Part shown: positions 46,682 to 58,236 of the stretch, in pieces
Layout of the letters: every line of letters starts with the position of its first letter
Numbering within the stretch: the stretch's first letter is position 1
Assembly: GCA_914767885.1 (NCBI GenBank)
Contig: CAJZBQ010000004.1
Coordinates: 1,155,001 to 1,219,000, forward strand
Direction of reading: 5' to 3'
Length of the DNA: 64,000 nt
Source of the DNA: Blepharisma stoltei
Lineage: Eukaryota > Ciliophora > Heterotrichea > Heterotrichida > Blepharismidae
Program-made: the position numbers and the translations under genes
The notes under the pieces: generated by a model
What the model saw: the letters and a program-made list of their open reading frames with translations, nothing else
Databases searched by the model: none
Told to the model about the DNA's origin: nothing

Positions 46682-47185
46682 ATGAGCCGAAATCCATTAC
46701 ATCTAAAATCACTTCCTCGTTCCTATGACAGGAAAACTGATCGAGTTCATATCGACATTAATGCCCAAAAAATCCGGATTCACAAAAAAGATATCCGCCA
46801 TTATCATCCTGAAACTACAAGAGAATCATACGACCAAAATTTTTTGCAACTTTCAGTAATAGAGCCAGCTGAACAAAATTCAAATGATTTATTAGACGAC
46901 TCTGCAATTTTTGAGGCATATAAAATATTAACTCCAACTACAAACAAGCCAAATACTGAAAATTCAGTAAAAACTGCGCTCAGTTTAAAATTGGGCAAGT
47001 GCAAAATGATGCCATTTTTAAAGCCAACATGAGACAAGCAGGATTTAAAAAAATTGGTGAAGACGTTAGAAAAAAAAGAGACTGGAAGAGTTCTGGTATC
47101 TCCGCTTATATTTAAACAAAATTGTGAGCAGAAATCATTATGATTTCATATACAGATTAAACAGAGAAAGGTAGCCCAACTTTAA
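46682..47185 (+). CDS. Protein of unknown function
   Basis: 167 residues from ATG 46682 to TAA 47183; TGA codons at 47030 and 47141 encode Trp. It is rich in His, Arg and Lys at the N-terminus (SLPRSYDRKTDRVHIDI, IRIHKKDIRHYHPE). No domain recognised. Confidence 0.6.
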
Positions 47186-47757
47186 AAATTGTATAAATTA
47201 ATAAATATTTTTGGTGTAATTGAGCTATTAATATTTAAATTAATTAAAACCATGGATATAAATATTCAAACAAAAATAATTAATATTTGGTGAAATTAAT
47301 CATATAGGCTTTTTAATGATTTGACAAAATTATAATTTCAGCAGTTAAACTTATTTTTCATAGAAAATCCTCCTTAATATATATAAAATTTATATCATCT
47401 TCCTCTATCCGATTAAATTTGAAAATTTTTGTAAAAACAGGAAATTTAATACGTGAAATACTAATTTTAATTGAAAAACGCAATTAGAATATTATTTTAA
47501 ACAGTTTTCAGACTGAATCGATTAATTTTTTGAATTAATTCTTCATGAAATAAATTCAAATTCAAAATATTGCGTTTAATTTATATTTTTTTAATCTTAA
47601 TCGAGAAAAATTTTAATAGAGATTTTTTAAAAAAATAGCTTGGAATAGGATTTTTGCTACAATTTAAAGGAGGAGAAGTCAATAATTCTCCGATCCGCTA
47701 TAAAATCTATCAGCATTTTTATTATCTGTAAACTCTTTATCATTACAAAATATCTTA
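47186..47757. other. Intergenic; remnant of a family B MITE end
   Basis: ATTTTTGCTACAATTTAAAGG followed by AGGAGAAGTC at about 47648-47682 matches the right end of family B. The rest is AT-rich, with no gene. Confidence 0.5.
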
Positions 47758-48522
47758 ATGAGTAGCACAAAAAGGAGATCATTTGAAACTGAAGACAAGA
47801 AAAACCTTTTAAAAACTCTATCTAAAAAGCAAATTACTTTACCTCACGAAAGAGCAAGCCTATTAAATCCTCTATCAAAATCTCCTAATGATGGTTTTCG
47901 GACTTTCAACAGAAGAAACACATGCATGGCTTCCAGCTTAGAATTTGACGGGCTATTAGAACTCCAGCATGAAAAATCATGGCCTAAGCCTACTTCAATA
48001 TCAACAGACAGTGTAAAAAGTATCGTTGGGAAGAATTTTCTTGAGCTGATATCCAGGACAAATTTGAAGAGGAGAAGGAAAAATACTTGAATAGATAATA
48101 CTGACTCTGAAATTAAAGAAGAAAAAGAAAGAGTCACAAAGCTAATTTTTTCATATCAGCTTAGAGAGCCTATTAAAAAATTAGATAAAAGATTATCAGC
48201 TTCATCTGAAACTGGAATTTTTTTAAAAATTTCAGATAAAAGATTTTCGCCAAGAAAAAGCGAAAATAAGCAAAACTTGTCAATAAAATTACTAGAAGAC
48301 TCAAGAGATAATTCATCTTCTGATATAACGCCAAGGAATTATATTGAAATTACTCCAAAGACACAAAGGCATAGGGCAAATAATGAAGAATGAAAAGATA
48401 TGGGCAGAAGAAAAAAATTTTATGGTGCGGAAAACCTAAAAGATAAAAAATTGCCCGTGATAAATAAAAATGTAAAAAGAAAGTCTCAGGAATATAGAGT
48501 ATTTGTTAAGAGTGAGATTTAA
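47758..48522 (+). CDS. Basic protein of unknown function
   Basis: 254 residues, ATG 47758 to TAA 48520, with TGA-Trp at 48088 and 48391. Lys/Arg/Ser-rich with a Glu-Lys helix (EIKEEKERVTKLIFSYQLRE). Pattern typical of cytoskeletal or basal-body-associated disordered proteins in ciliates, but no domain recognised. Confidence 0.62.
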
Positions 48523-48938
48523 AATTGACAGCCAATATAAGTAATAATCCAATTTAAATATTTAAAAATGAATAAAAGTTGGTATAGTCTTAAATTAATC
48601 GCTTTATTTGTTAATATATATAATAAATTTAAGTGTAATTTTTAAATGGAATAGGCTGTCCTATTTAATTTTTGTTGTTGTTTAAATGCTAAATCCAGAG
48701 TCTGATTTTATTAAATTGGCTGGATGACATAACAAAAAAACTCAAATTTTAAGTAACTCCTTTTAAAGATAAATCTTAAATATTAATTATATTCCCTTTT
48801 CTATTTTCATATAAATATCCATCTAAAACTAAATTTATTTTCATAATAAATATCTTCAATTCTAAATTCTTTTTAGTTTTAAAAGCAAACTACAATCTTT
48901 TAGTTATTATACTTCCATTATAAATTTTAAGAATATTC
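48523..48938. other. Intergenic, AT-rich
   Basis: Nothing recognised. Confidence 0.5.
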
Positions 48939-50880
48939 ATGAGCACAAAAGAGAATAGTTTTGAAGCCAAATTACCCCCTCCTGCACCATCACTTGTTTC
49001 AATGAAAAAAAGATCTGAATCTAACCTAAGAACCTCCATTGTTCTTTCAAAATCTTCAATGGCAGAATCATTGAGTATATCATTTCCACCCCTACAGATC
49101 ACTATTCCAGATTATTTATTTTCAAATCGCATTTTTCGCCTGTTTATAATCCAAATTAAAATATTTTTTTTAAAAAACATATTTAAGATAAGAAAATCTA
49201 TCCCTTTTTACCATAAGTCTATATCAATCTATTTCAGTAGACTCCTTATAATATTCGAATGCAGACTTATACCAAGCTTTACAGTAATAAAATTTTCCCT
49301 AAAACCACAATATCCCAAGGGCAATCCACTATCAGATTAAACGAAAATTCAGAAATTCTACGTGAAGGAACCCGAGAAACAAAAGTTAACCTTACAAGTA
49401 TTTCTTCAAAGCAAATTAAACGTAAAATAACAAATCGTGCTGAATCTCTATCACAGATAACCCCAATTCAAAGGGTTGATAATAATGAAAAAAAGATAAA
49501 GGACGGAATGTATGAAATCCAGACTGCACTGAGCGATAAATTAGAGCTTATGAGGGATCTTGCAACTTACGAAAATAATTTTTCAAAGTCAAAAGATTTA
49601 TCAATATTATTAGGCAGACTAAGAGTATTATCAGCATCAATTCCTGATACTTATGATGAAAATAATGGGATTCAAACTGAAGAAAAAGTATATTTAATAT
49701 ATTAAACTCTGCATTTTCTTATTTTAAAAATAATTTTTTAGAAATTTAATTAAATAAAGAATAGTCTACAAAAAATTAACTGAAGGCTTAAACTCACTTT
49801 TAAATTTAGAAACTCAGCATAGCCCTAAGCTAGGCCACAGTCAAGTTGAATATGAATCATTTGACTTAAAAAGCATTTACCAGATACAAAAATTCGAATC
49901 AGTCTTCCAAGGGATTTTCAATATATCTTGTATATCAAGTATAATAAATTTTCGTAGTGATAAATGATTGGAGTATATAGAAATTACTGTCCAGACACCA
50001 TATGGGGATTTTTTTAATATGAATATAAGACTAGCTATATCAAATTCGTATCAAAATAAAAAACAAGTCTCTGCTTATGCGAAAAAAAGCATCCTTCCTC
50101 ATCTTTACTATATTTACTATAAAAATGAACTAAAAATGAATTATGATTATAGACACAGTCATACTTTTTATAGCTTAATTTGTAGAATTAGAGGATGAGG
50201 GGTTTGCTCGGTCGAGCTTACTGAAAATAATGAACAGCAGGTTCACATTCAGGTAAGCTCAATAGATGATGCTTTAGAAGTGCCAATTTATATTATAATG
50301 CCTTGGACTTCTCTATATATATTACCAAAATTCCTAGGCCTATATTTCTCTTTAATTAAATCTAAAATTTTGTATTATATTTTTTATAATTAATATTCAG
50401 CAGAATATTACTTCAAAAAGCAGCCTGTTTCTTGAGACATCTGACTGACTTAAAAGAGTAATTGAAAAATACTTATGTTATATCCCTGAAATGAATGGAC
50501 TTTATTGGCATGAGGTTGGTGACCAAGGTTTTATATTCTTCCAAAAAGAAATGAGCTCTATATTAATGAATGATGAATATCTTAAAGAAGAACTTGATAT
50601 TTTGTTATTTAGCGAATTATATACGTTTGAAGCCAAAATTAATAATGCTGTATTTGTAATAGAGATACTTGGATCTACTCAGCACGTGAAAATTAATGTA
50701 AAATATGAAAATGAGACAGTTGATATCAGTTCTGAGTCAAAAAGATTTAAATTATTGACTGACTTGCAGTCGCTAAATATAAGGAAAGGTATTGAGACTC
50801 TGAGGAGCTCACTTGAGCTAGAGTTATTTCTTCGAAAAGTTTTCCCAAAAGCATTTTTATGTAAAAATAAAGAAAATTAA
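48939..50880 (+). CDS. Protein of unknown function, three IESs
   Basis: 540 residues after removal of three TA-bounded inserts (49115-49269, 49693-49768, 50320-50407), which leaves exactly 541 codons. The N-terminal 90 residues are disordered; then a coiled coil (DGMYEIQTALSDKLELMRDLATYENNF). From about 49780 a folded alpha/beta region follows (SVFQGIFNISCISSIINF, YIEITVQTPYGDFF, QVHIQVSSIDDALEVPIYI, VIEKYLCYIPEMNGLYWHEVG). The C-terminal part is also ordered. TGA-Trp at 49965, 50197 and 50447. I do not recognise the family. Confidence 0.7.
49115..49269. other. IES (155 bp)
   Basis: GAT-TA joins T-ACC-AAG, giving ITIPDY-TKLYSNK. Confidence 0.8.
49693..49768. other. IES (76 bp)
   Basis: GTA-TA joins C-AAA-AAA, giving EEKVY-KKLTEGL. 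TAA is removed. Confidence 0.8.
50320..50407. other. IES (88 bp)
   Basis: TAT-A joins TT-ACT-TCA, giving SLYI-TSKSSLF. TAA is removed. Confidence 0.75.
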
Positions 50881-51484
50881 CTTTTTACTAGTAGGGGTAT
50901 ATGATAGCAATGACAAATTATTATTTTTGCTGCTTCAAAGAATAAGAAGATCGATTTTAAATTTTTTGATTAAAATATTTCAGTTTAAATTTTGAATTTA
51001 TATTAATAAAATTTGTTTCCTTATTGCTAATTTTTATTAAAGATATCTTTAATTTTACTGATGAATTTCAAAATAAATCAAATTTTCTTGAATTAATAAA
51101 TTCTTTGCTTTAATGATTTAGCTTTTGTTAGTTTTCTTTCTATTACATTGCATATATCGCATTTTTTACAGCTTCTTAGTGGTCTTTACAAATTATTATA
51201 TATTTTTCTTAAACGCGTTTAGCGTTTTGATAATTTCATTTGTCTTATTATTAATATTATCTAGAATTTCCATTTTAAATGATAAAGTTTATTTTGCATA
51301 AAAAGTCTTTTTAAGACTTTTATAAAAAATATTCAAAATTAAAAGACGGTTTCAACCAATTTCCTTAAAAAATTCAAAATTTTTTTATTTCCCCAAAAAT
51401 TCTCTTAAAAATGATCTTTTAAATATTCTGATTTCCGGCACATGCAAATACTGAAATTTTCTTATGTCGCCATAAACAAAAAAT
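50881..51484. other. Intergenic, AT-rich
   Basis: Nothing recognised. Confidence 0.5.
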
Positions 51485-52204
51485 ATGAACGATTTGTTAA
51501 GAGGAATTACTCCAAATAACAATCTTTATGATATTCAAAGCGTTATCGGACACATTTTATTGGTTGCGGACATGTGCTTTTTTGTGACTGCGATTATAGA
51601 CGCTCAGATGAATTATGAAGCTGTATTTCATTCTTCGTGCTCTCTTGACGTCGCCAATATGTCTATTGAAGCTGCAACCACTCTTGGATATATTATTAGA
51701 CTAATATTTACAGCAATACTCTTATTAACTAAAGTGGTTAATCTCTACAAGTTTATAGCCAGAACAAATGTCTTTCCGAAAATTGGAGCTCTTTATGCAC
51801 CTTTTATGTCAACTGTGCTGCTGACTGTAATTATCTATGATTTTGATAGTTGCAATGAAGTGAGCAGTATTTTCAGCTTAAAGTCTTCAACAGATTTATG
51901 CAGTGCATACAGCGCGATTATTTTAGCTGTGCTTGCTGGACTTTTTACCATTAAAATTGTGACTCTTGTTCAAAAGAGAGCTCAGCGTTACAAAATATTC
52001 ACAATTTTAACTTTTATACTAACGTTTGGCATAATTGTTGGGTCTTTAATTGGTCTGATATCAGAAATTGAAATATTAAGAAAAGACAAAGTTTATACCT
52101 TTGTGCTTTTTGACTTATATAGCTTTTGCATAGCTATATTCTTTATCCTAATTTCAGTTGAAAAAAGGTTTGAAAGCTACCTAAGGCGTATTCAGCCTAG
52201 CTAA
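51485..52204 (+). CDS. Multi-pass membrane protein of unknown function
   Basis: 239 residues, one exon, no insert. About six or seven hydrophobic segments (VIGHILLVADMCFFVTAII, LGYIIRLIFTAILLLTKVV, FMSTVLLTVIIYDF, AIILAVLAGLFTIKIV, ILTFILTFGIIVGSLIGLI, VLFDLYSFCIAIFFILISV) separated by short charged loops. Four Cys lie in the lumenal loops. No family signature found. Confidence 0.72.
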   Translation: MNDLLRGITPNNNLYDIQSVIGHILLVADMCFFVTAIIDAQMNYEAVFHSSCSLDVANMSIEAATTLGYIIRLIFTAILLLTKVVNLYKFIARTNVFPKIGALYAPFMSTVLLTVIIYDFDSCNEVSSIFSLKSSTDLCSAYSAIILAVLAGLFTIKIVTLVQKRAQRYKIFTILTFILTFGIIVGSLIGLISEIEILRKDKVYTFVLFDLYSFCIAIFFILISVEKRFESYLRRIQPS

Positions 52205-52660
52205 TTGTTATCATTTGAGATTTTATTAACTAAATAATTAATCATTTTTGGATTAAAATTTTCTCCAATTTCTTAGACTTTAACTATGTGACACTGATTA
52301 TTTATCATCCATCCCCTGAAATTTAAAACAGGCTTATAGTGACTATTTCTGCTTCTCAGATTGGACTCTATTTGTAAGAGCTAGCATATAAAAAACTAAA
52401 TCTCTAAAGTTTATTTTCAAAACACCAATTTTTATGATTTACGACAAAAAATTATTTGAATCCATTAAATTTATTAATAATTATTATTATAAGTTTTACT
52501 GCGTATAAAGATCTTTAATTTAAATTAATGCTTGACTATTCCCTCTAATATCTACTTTCAGAATATAATTATCAAGAAGATCCACCTTATTAATCACTAT
52601 TATAAATTCAGAAAAAATCTTTAAAGCACTTATTTCTGATGAAGCATTAAGCGGCAATAA
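52205..52660. other. Intergenic, AT-rich
   Basis: Nothing recognised. Confidence 0.5.
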
Positions 52661-54674
52661 ATGGAAAATCAAAAGGAAGATTTATTTGAAATGCAAATAA
52701 ATTCCCCAGACATAGTGATTTCATCTTTGAAAGAACTACTGTTTTCAGATCTTTATAGTGATTTTACTGTAATTATTGAAAAAACTGGAGAAAGAATTCC
52801 AGCACATAGCCAAATTTTGGCAGCAGCAAGCCCTTACTTCGCAAGGCTGCTTTACGGCCCATTTGTAGAAGGCTCTTCTAACATCAATCTGCGATTAAGC
52901 AAAATTTTTGAAAAATTCTTGCTTTTAGGGAAAAATTAGTCCTCTGGAGAGAGCTAAAGTTTAAAAATAATTTAATATATAAATAATGGTTATTAAAAAA
53001 ACACAATATATTAAATTTTAAATAGCTTACATTTTAATATAAATTTTATAAATTAATTAAAATTTTTGCAAATTGATTTTTTTAAATTATACCTTCCAAG
53101 CGAAAACTTTTTGCTTGCTCACATATAGAAGTAAACAAATGAGAGTAAACGATACAAGCTCAGATATTTTTAAATCACTATTACAATTTCTCTATACAGG
53201 AAGCATAAATCTGAATATTTCTACTATAGTTCCTTTAATTAAAGCTGCAGACGCATTTTGCATTGCTACAGCAAAATCAGAGTTTTGCAATGCAGCTAAA
53301 ACCATAATAGAAAGTTTAGACACTTCGCCGTCAACTCTTGAACAAATTTCGATAATCCTTACAGACTCTTATGATTTGAAAATTCTAGAAATCCAAGAAA
53401 TGTGTTTAGAATATATTGATCTGTATACAGAAGAGTATTTAGAAAGCGAAGCATTTTTGCATTTACCGATAGAAATTGTTGAGTTGATTTTAGAAAGAGA
53501 CACTTTATGCGACGGTGTATTTGAGGTAAGTTTGTATTTGGCTTGCTTAAGATATGTAAGAGGAGATGGTAGCATTAATCAAGAAATTCATGAAAACTTT
53601 GATGTCGGTATGTTTACAGCTGAAAATATTGAAATCCTTAGTAGGCTGTTTGCACATATAAGATTTCCACTAATTCCAGCAAGCTATATTATAAGAGAAA
53701 TTGAGCCTACTCACCTTATTTCTAAAGATGATCTTTATCATGCTGTTGCTTTTCAAGCTGCACCTCATATGTACCAAATGAGTGATAATAAAATATTTAA
53801 AGAAAGATCAGGCAGTAAAAGACCATGGACATGAAACTCAAACAAAATAGGATCTCTCATTGTCTTATCAAGCGACAAAAAAACAGCTGTTGGGCACCAT
53901 TATGACTGGGAAAAAGTTCTAGGTGACGTAAATTGGTATGCTGGAGTCCACACATATTCTGTCATTTTAGAGATGAATGCCTCAGCATCCAGCAACTCCT
54001 GGCAAATCATTGTAGGAGTCGCTCACCCTGACACTTCATTATCTGGGCATCTAGGGTCAGGAAGTAAAGAATGGGGACTAGCTTGTTATAATGGCCTAAA
54101 AATTTCTAGTGGAGACACAAGAGAAGAATTTACAACACCAAGTAAGCGAGGAGATGTCATTACTGTAAAAGTAGACATAATGCATCAGACGCTAGAGTTC
54201 TTTAGGAACGGGGTGCTAGTCTTAGTTAACTTAGTGCTTAAAGTGCCATTTTCTTCAGAAAGATGCAAGTAGCGGCCCACCTTTTTAACTCCTAGTAGCG
54301 ATGTAGCCGGACCTTCAGACTTCGGCAATCAAAAGCAAGTTCTCTGCCTTACTCAGCTACTGCGCGTGCTTCGCCTTAGGGTCACCCTCCATGGGTGTCT
54401 GAGAGGGATTAGATTAAGCCTCTGAGCAGTTTCCCAGCCTTATGACCCAAATTAAGCCGCTGCTGTGTAGAAGTTCTCAAAGAAAAACCAGCCCACAAAT
54501 AAAATTCCATAAAGGAGAGAAGATTAGCATCGCTAACTTCTCTCAAACCTCATAACCATTTTATCTATTAGGAACGGGATATCCCTTGGAATTGCATATA
54601 ATAAAGTGACAGGACCATTATGTCCAGCAGTTTCTCTATTAAAAAGCCAACGTGTAGTATTGAAATTCGATTAA
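52661..54674 (+). CDS. BTB-BACK-SPRY protein (probable Cullin-3 adaptor-like)
   Basis: 465 residues. BTB domain at residues 20-125 (SDFTVIIEKTGERIPAHSQILAAASPYF, GSSNINLRLNDTSSDIFKSLLQFLYTG), then a BACK-like helical region (CLEYIDLYTEEYLESEAFLHLPIEIVELIL...DGVFEVSLYLACLRYVR) and a C-terminal SPRY domain (KRPWTWNSNKIGS, SWQIIVGVAHPD, EWGLACYNGLKISSG, LEFFRNGISLGIAYN). BTB-BACK proteins usually present substrates to CUL3; the SPRY part would bind the substrate. An IES of 250 bp (52898-53147) lies in the BTB and a retro-element (54205-54570) in the SPRY. Removing both leaves 466 codons. TGA at 53832 encodes Trp. Confidence 0.88.
52898..53147. other. IES (250 bp) in BTB domain
   Basis: CGA-TTA joins AAC-GAT, rebuilding NINLRL-NDTSSDIF, the expected BTB strand-helix sequence. 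It contains TAG stops. Confidence 0.82.
54205..54570 (-). mobile_element. SINE/LINE-like retro-insertion inside SPRY exon
   Basis: Duplication TTAGGAACGGG at 54202-54212 and 54568-54578. It shares a GCGCGTG..TCGCCTTAGGGTCACCCTCC-type block with 14497-14918. Excision TA 54203-54204 to TA 54569-54570 restores FFRNGISLGIAYN. Confidence 0.88.
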
Positions 54675-54751
54675 TAAATATTTCTTGCCAAAATAACTAA
54701 TTTTCATTATAATTTTCCATAAGAAAATAACTAGAGATGAATATTATATAA

Positions 54752-55456
54752 ATGGAAAACTCTCAAGCAATTTTTACTATCAAAAAGTGCCTCATACCTC
54801 CTATCGAAATTGACCCAAGACTCCTAAAATCAGCCCTAATTGAAGAAATAGATACTTCAGGCCTGAACTTAAAATTAAATAAATATCTCAATAGAAAGCA
54901 TGAAATCCAAAACATGAAAAGGCTTCAAAGCCAAAAAAGCCAACTCAGAGACGAGAAGCTTAGAAAAAACAAAGAAGAAATGGCTAGAATCAGACAGGAA
55001 AACCAAAAGCGGCAAGACGAAAAAGCCCAGCAAGACCAAAGAGAATATCAACGCTTGTGTAAGGCTCAAGAATTGATGTCGGCATGCCCTAATATTTATG
55101 ACGTAAATGCTGCGTTTTTTTACTTAGAAGCAGGGAATTGGGATGTGGCGAAGGCTATTCAATGCTATTCAGAAAGCTCTGGAGATATGGCTCCAGCTGA
55201 TATTGCTAGAAATAGGGCAAGAATTAATATCCGATTTATCATGCCAAATGGTGCAGAATTTACTGAAGTATTTGACGCAAGCCAACCAATGTGGAGCATG
55301 CTCAGCAAAATCTATGAAAAATTAACTGAAAGGCGGAACTTTGTCGTAAAAACCAGCAGGGCTTCACCTCCAATAAAGATGGAAGACATGACCCGAGTTA
55401 CATTTACTCAGTTTGGCTGTGAACCTAACACTACCTTCATAGTAGAATATGAATAA
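54752..55456 (+). CDS. UBX-domain protein with UBA-like domain
   Basis: 234 residues, one exon. A charged coiled coil at 55-115 (MKRLQSQKSQLRDEKLRKNKEEM) is followed by a UBA-like helix bundle (ACPNIYDVNAAFFYLEAGNWDVAKAIQCY) and a C-terminal UBX fold (INIRFIMPNGAEFTEVFDASQPMWSMLSKIYEK...TFTQFGCEPNTTFIVEYE). Such proteins bind the p97/CDC48 ATPase through UBX and ubiquitin through UBA, guiding degradation. The order (coil, UBA, UBX) differs from FAF1/UBXN families, where UBA comes first. Confidence 0.85.
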   Translation: MENSQAIFTIKKCLIPPIEIDPRLLKSALIEEIDTSGLNLKLNKYLNRKHEIQNMKRLQSQKSQLRDEKLRKNKEEMARIRQENQKRQDEKAQQDQREYQRLCKAQELMSACPNIYDVNAAFFYLEAGNWDVAKAIQCYSESSGDMAPADIARNRARINIRFIMPNGAEFTEVFDASQPMWSMLSKIYEKLTERRNFVVKTSRASPPIKMEDMTRVTFTQFGCEPNTTFIVEYE

Positions 55457-55488
55457 AACGCCTATTAGTCTAATTCCCAAAAAAATTA

Positions 55489-56298
55489 TTAATTGTCTCT
55501 AGTCGCTAAATATCTTCTATCAATTCCTAAAAATTGGACTATTTCCTTTGTTTTATAGCTCCTTACCTTTGGTGCATACCCTTCTTTATCCACAGGTGGG
55601 AACCTTTTTACCTCTTTTCCATCCTCATATACAATCAAGCTTGGCAGCTGTCTAGAAAACCCTGAGTTGTCTACAGCGCTTTTTTTGGCTAGATGTTCAT
55701 TATTTTCTACATCAATTCTTGCAAAACATAAAGAATTTGTGGTATATTTTATAGACATATCAGACCATAAGGTCATTGTAGTTAGACAATCGTCGTTCCA
55801 AGGGGCATAAAAAAGCACGATTCAGGTTTTTTTGCTTTTTAAGACGTCTTCTTCGAAGTCTCGCATTGAGTCGATTTCTTTGAACTTGTGAGGACCGTCG
55901 TACATAGGCATTTTAAATAGCATTCAGACAAGGAGACAGGCAAATATGTACCAAAACATAAGCCATATGCTGATAAAAAAGCAGAGGATGATAATAGAGA
56001 TTTTGTAGTAGAAGAAGAACTCGGTGAAAAAGGCTTCCCAGGTTAGGCTTTTGATGTATTTTAAGAATGCAATGACGGTACAAGTTGCCAGTACTTGGAT
56101 TTCTCGAGAATATGCAAGAGAGCTTGGCAAAGTGTCGTCTGCCATAAAGAGTCTTGAGGGTTCTGCACCTGAAAGCAGCCGGAAAAGCGGGTATAAAAGT
56201 AAAACTGCATAATTAGCAAGGTAATAGCTATTGAAAAATCTTGACATTTTATATTTATAATTAAGAGAGATGCAATAATGATAGAAGTTAACAATCAT
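55489..56298 (-). CDS. TMX2: TMX2-like thioredoxin-related transmembrane protein
   Basis: 269 residues from ATG 56298 (or 253 from MSRFFNSYY at 56247, closer to other TMX2 starts). The N-terminal membrane region has three TM helices, then KMPMYDGPHKFKEIDS, and a thioredoxin-like domain with active-site position PWNDDC, in which only the second Cys of the CxxC is present; animal TMX2 also has a non-canonical SNDC. QLPSLIVYEDGKEVKRFP is the conserved cis-Pro region. ER membrane location is expected. Two TGA-Trp codons lie at 55823 and 55923. The stop lies 33 bp from the convergent UBX gene stop. Confidence 0.85.
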
Positions 56299-56350
56299 AA
56301 ATACCTTAAAAGGCGAATTTCTATAATAATCAGCTGATTATTTCTCACTA

Positions 56351-56911
56351 AACCCCCCCATCCTTGATCGAACGACTCGCCATCGTTCGATCAAGGATGG
56401 GGTTAAAAATCATTTTTTTGGGAAAAAAATTTTTATATATAAAATAAAATATATATATATATATATTTTTTATTTACTTTTAAATAAGAGGGTTAAGAGT
56501 ATTTAATAATTATTTTTATAGCAAAATATTGAATTAATTTCATAAAATACCAATTTTTAATATTTTGATTTATTAGTTACCCCTTTAAACTGTAAAATTT
56601 TAATTTGTTCCTTATTGAATTAAATTTTTTTTTTTAAATTTTAAAGAATCTCTATTTTATTAGATTATTGAGTTTTTAAGCCTAGGTTGATGGCTAAATC
56701 ACTTCGGATGGTTGATTCCGCAGCTTTCTGTCGTCTAAAAGCTCTGAAAACAACTTCATTATGTACATCTTCCCAAGCTTTTGATAGCCAATATATTTTT
56801 ATATTATAAAAATTTGCATGATATGAAAATCGTTCGATAAGGAAGGGTTTAATTTCCCCAATTTTTAGGAATTTTTACAGTCAATCGTTCGATCAAGGAT
56901 GGGAGCGAGTA
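56351..56911 (+). mobile_element. MITE family C (intergenic)
   Basis: Left hairpin CCATCCTTGATCGAACGA / TCGTTCGATCAAGGATGG around a short loop, followed by GGTTAAA and T-runs; right end repeats CGTTCGATAAGGAAGGG and CGTTCGATCAAGGATGGG. It has the same plan as families A and B with a different terminal word. TAA lies on both sides. Confidence 0.85.
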
Positions 56912-57037
56912 AGAAATAAATTAAAAATAATTATTAAGTAAAATAAAAGGCTAATTAAAATAAAATGTTTACGCTTATTTGCCTCTTAAAATAAACTTCT
57001 TTTATCTAAAATAATCATAAAGCCATTTCCTTTATAA

Positions 57038-57847
57038 ATGGAAGAAAAGTGGGTAAACAAGCAAAGGACACTTATCGTCTGCTCCAGAGGAGTTTCACAC
57101 CAAGAGCGTCACCTGATCACTGATCTGATCCGCCTTCTTCCACACAGTAAAAAAGAAACCAAGCTAGATCGAAAAACACAAGTCTCGACCTTAGCAGAGC
57201 TTGCCGAAATGCATTCGTGCAATAATTGCATTTATCTAGAGAGCAGAAAACACATTTCCTTCCTTTGGATTGCGAATTTCCCTTCTGGACCTTCTGCCAA
57301 GTTCTTGCTCCAAAGTGTCCACACAAGTAGTGAGCTTAAATTGTCAGGAAATTGCTTAAAAGGATCAAGACCACTTTTATCATTCGACAACAGCTGGAGC
57401 GAAAAACCCCAACTTCAGCTGCTTCAACATATGTTGACACAAACTTTTAGCACACCTTTAAAACACCCTAAATCAATGCCATTTGTGGATCACGTTTTAA
57501 GCTTTAACCAAGCACAAAATAAAATATACCTAATCATATAAATTTACATATAAAAAAAATTATTTTTCAAAAATTTGAATTTTATTTAAAAAAAAATATT
57601 TTTCAGAAATTTCGAAATGATACAAAGTAATAGTGAAATCGCGCTGGTAGAAATCGGCCCAAGGTTTACTTTGACTCCTATAAAGATTTTTGAAGGAGCA
57701 CTTACAGGAGAGACGCTATATAAGAATGAAGCTTATGTTAATCCTAGAGAGCAAGAGATGAAGTACAAGATGGAGGTGAAAGTAAAAAGAAGAAATAAAA
57801 AAAATAAGCAAAAGTTTGAAGTTGGTCCTGAGGAGTCTGATGAATAA
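57038..57847 (+). CDS. BRX1: Ribosome biogenesis protein BRX1 (Brix domain)
   Basis: 245 residues after removal of one IES (57527-57598). The Brix domain carries TLIVCSRGVSHQERHLITDL, LRL-LPHSKKETKLDRK, ESRKHISFLWIANFPSGPSAKF, KGSRPLLSFDNSW, FSTPLKHPKSMPFVDHVLSF, KIFFRNFEM and LVEIGPRFTLTPIKIFEGALTG, all BRX1 signatures. It acts in the nucleolus in early assembly of the large ribosomal subunit. The C-terminus is short and basic (KVKRRNKKNKQKFE). Confidence 0.93.
57527..57598. other. IES (72 bp) in BRX1 gene
   Basis: AAA-ATA joins TTT-TTC-AGA, restoring NKI-FFRNFEM (KIWFRN in other species). TAA is removed. Confidence 0.85.
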
Positions 57848-58163
57848 TCCTGATAACTAATCTGATTTTGAGGGCGATAATTAAGAAATTTTTTATTTAT
57901 TTATAGAGTCTAGGGCAAACAAAATATTATGTTTGTGGGAAGTCAAGCTAGATTCTATATAATGCAGTAAATAGTAATTTAAGGCAAGATTTAAAGATTC
58001 TCTTTTATGATAAAAATGCATTTAACAAAGATTTATAAAAATTCAACATTCCCGGCCATACCCTATTAATAGGGTGAGCTTCAAACTGCCGAATTGCTAA
58101 AAAAATAAGTAAAAGAACAAATATTTTGTGATATGTTATTTTATAACTTAACAGCGAAAAAAG

Positions 58164-58236
58164 TGAACCCAGAGCGACTTGAACGCCCAACCTGCGGATT
58201 TGGAGTCCGTTGCACTACCAGTTGTGCTATGGGTCC
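58164..58236 (-). tRNA. tRNA-Trp(CCA): tRNA-Trp (CCA), copy 1
   Basis: A 73-nt cloverleaf with 7-bp acceptor stem GGACCCA / TGGGTTC, discriminator A, D-arm GCAC...GTGC, anticodon loop CTCCAAA, 5-nt variable loop and T-arm GGGCG-TTCAAGT-CGCTC. Pair 27-43 is A-C, so the anticodon stem has four pairs (CGGA/TCCG), not five. A T-run terminator follows. This is the tRNA expected to decode UGG and UGA. Confidence 0.93.

Noticed and set aside
56351-56911. A transposase gene inside the MITEs
   Set aside because: No frame longer than a few dozen codons exists in any copy; no DDE or DDD motif was found in the window.
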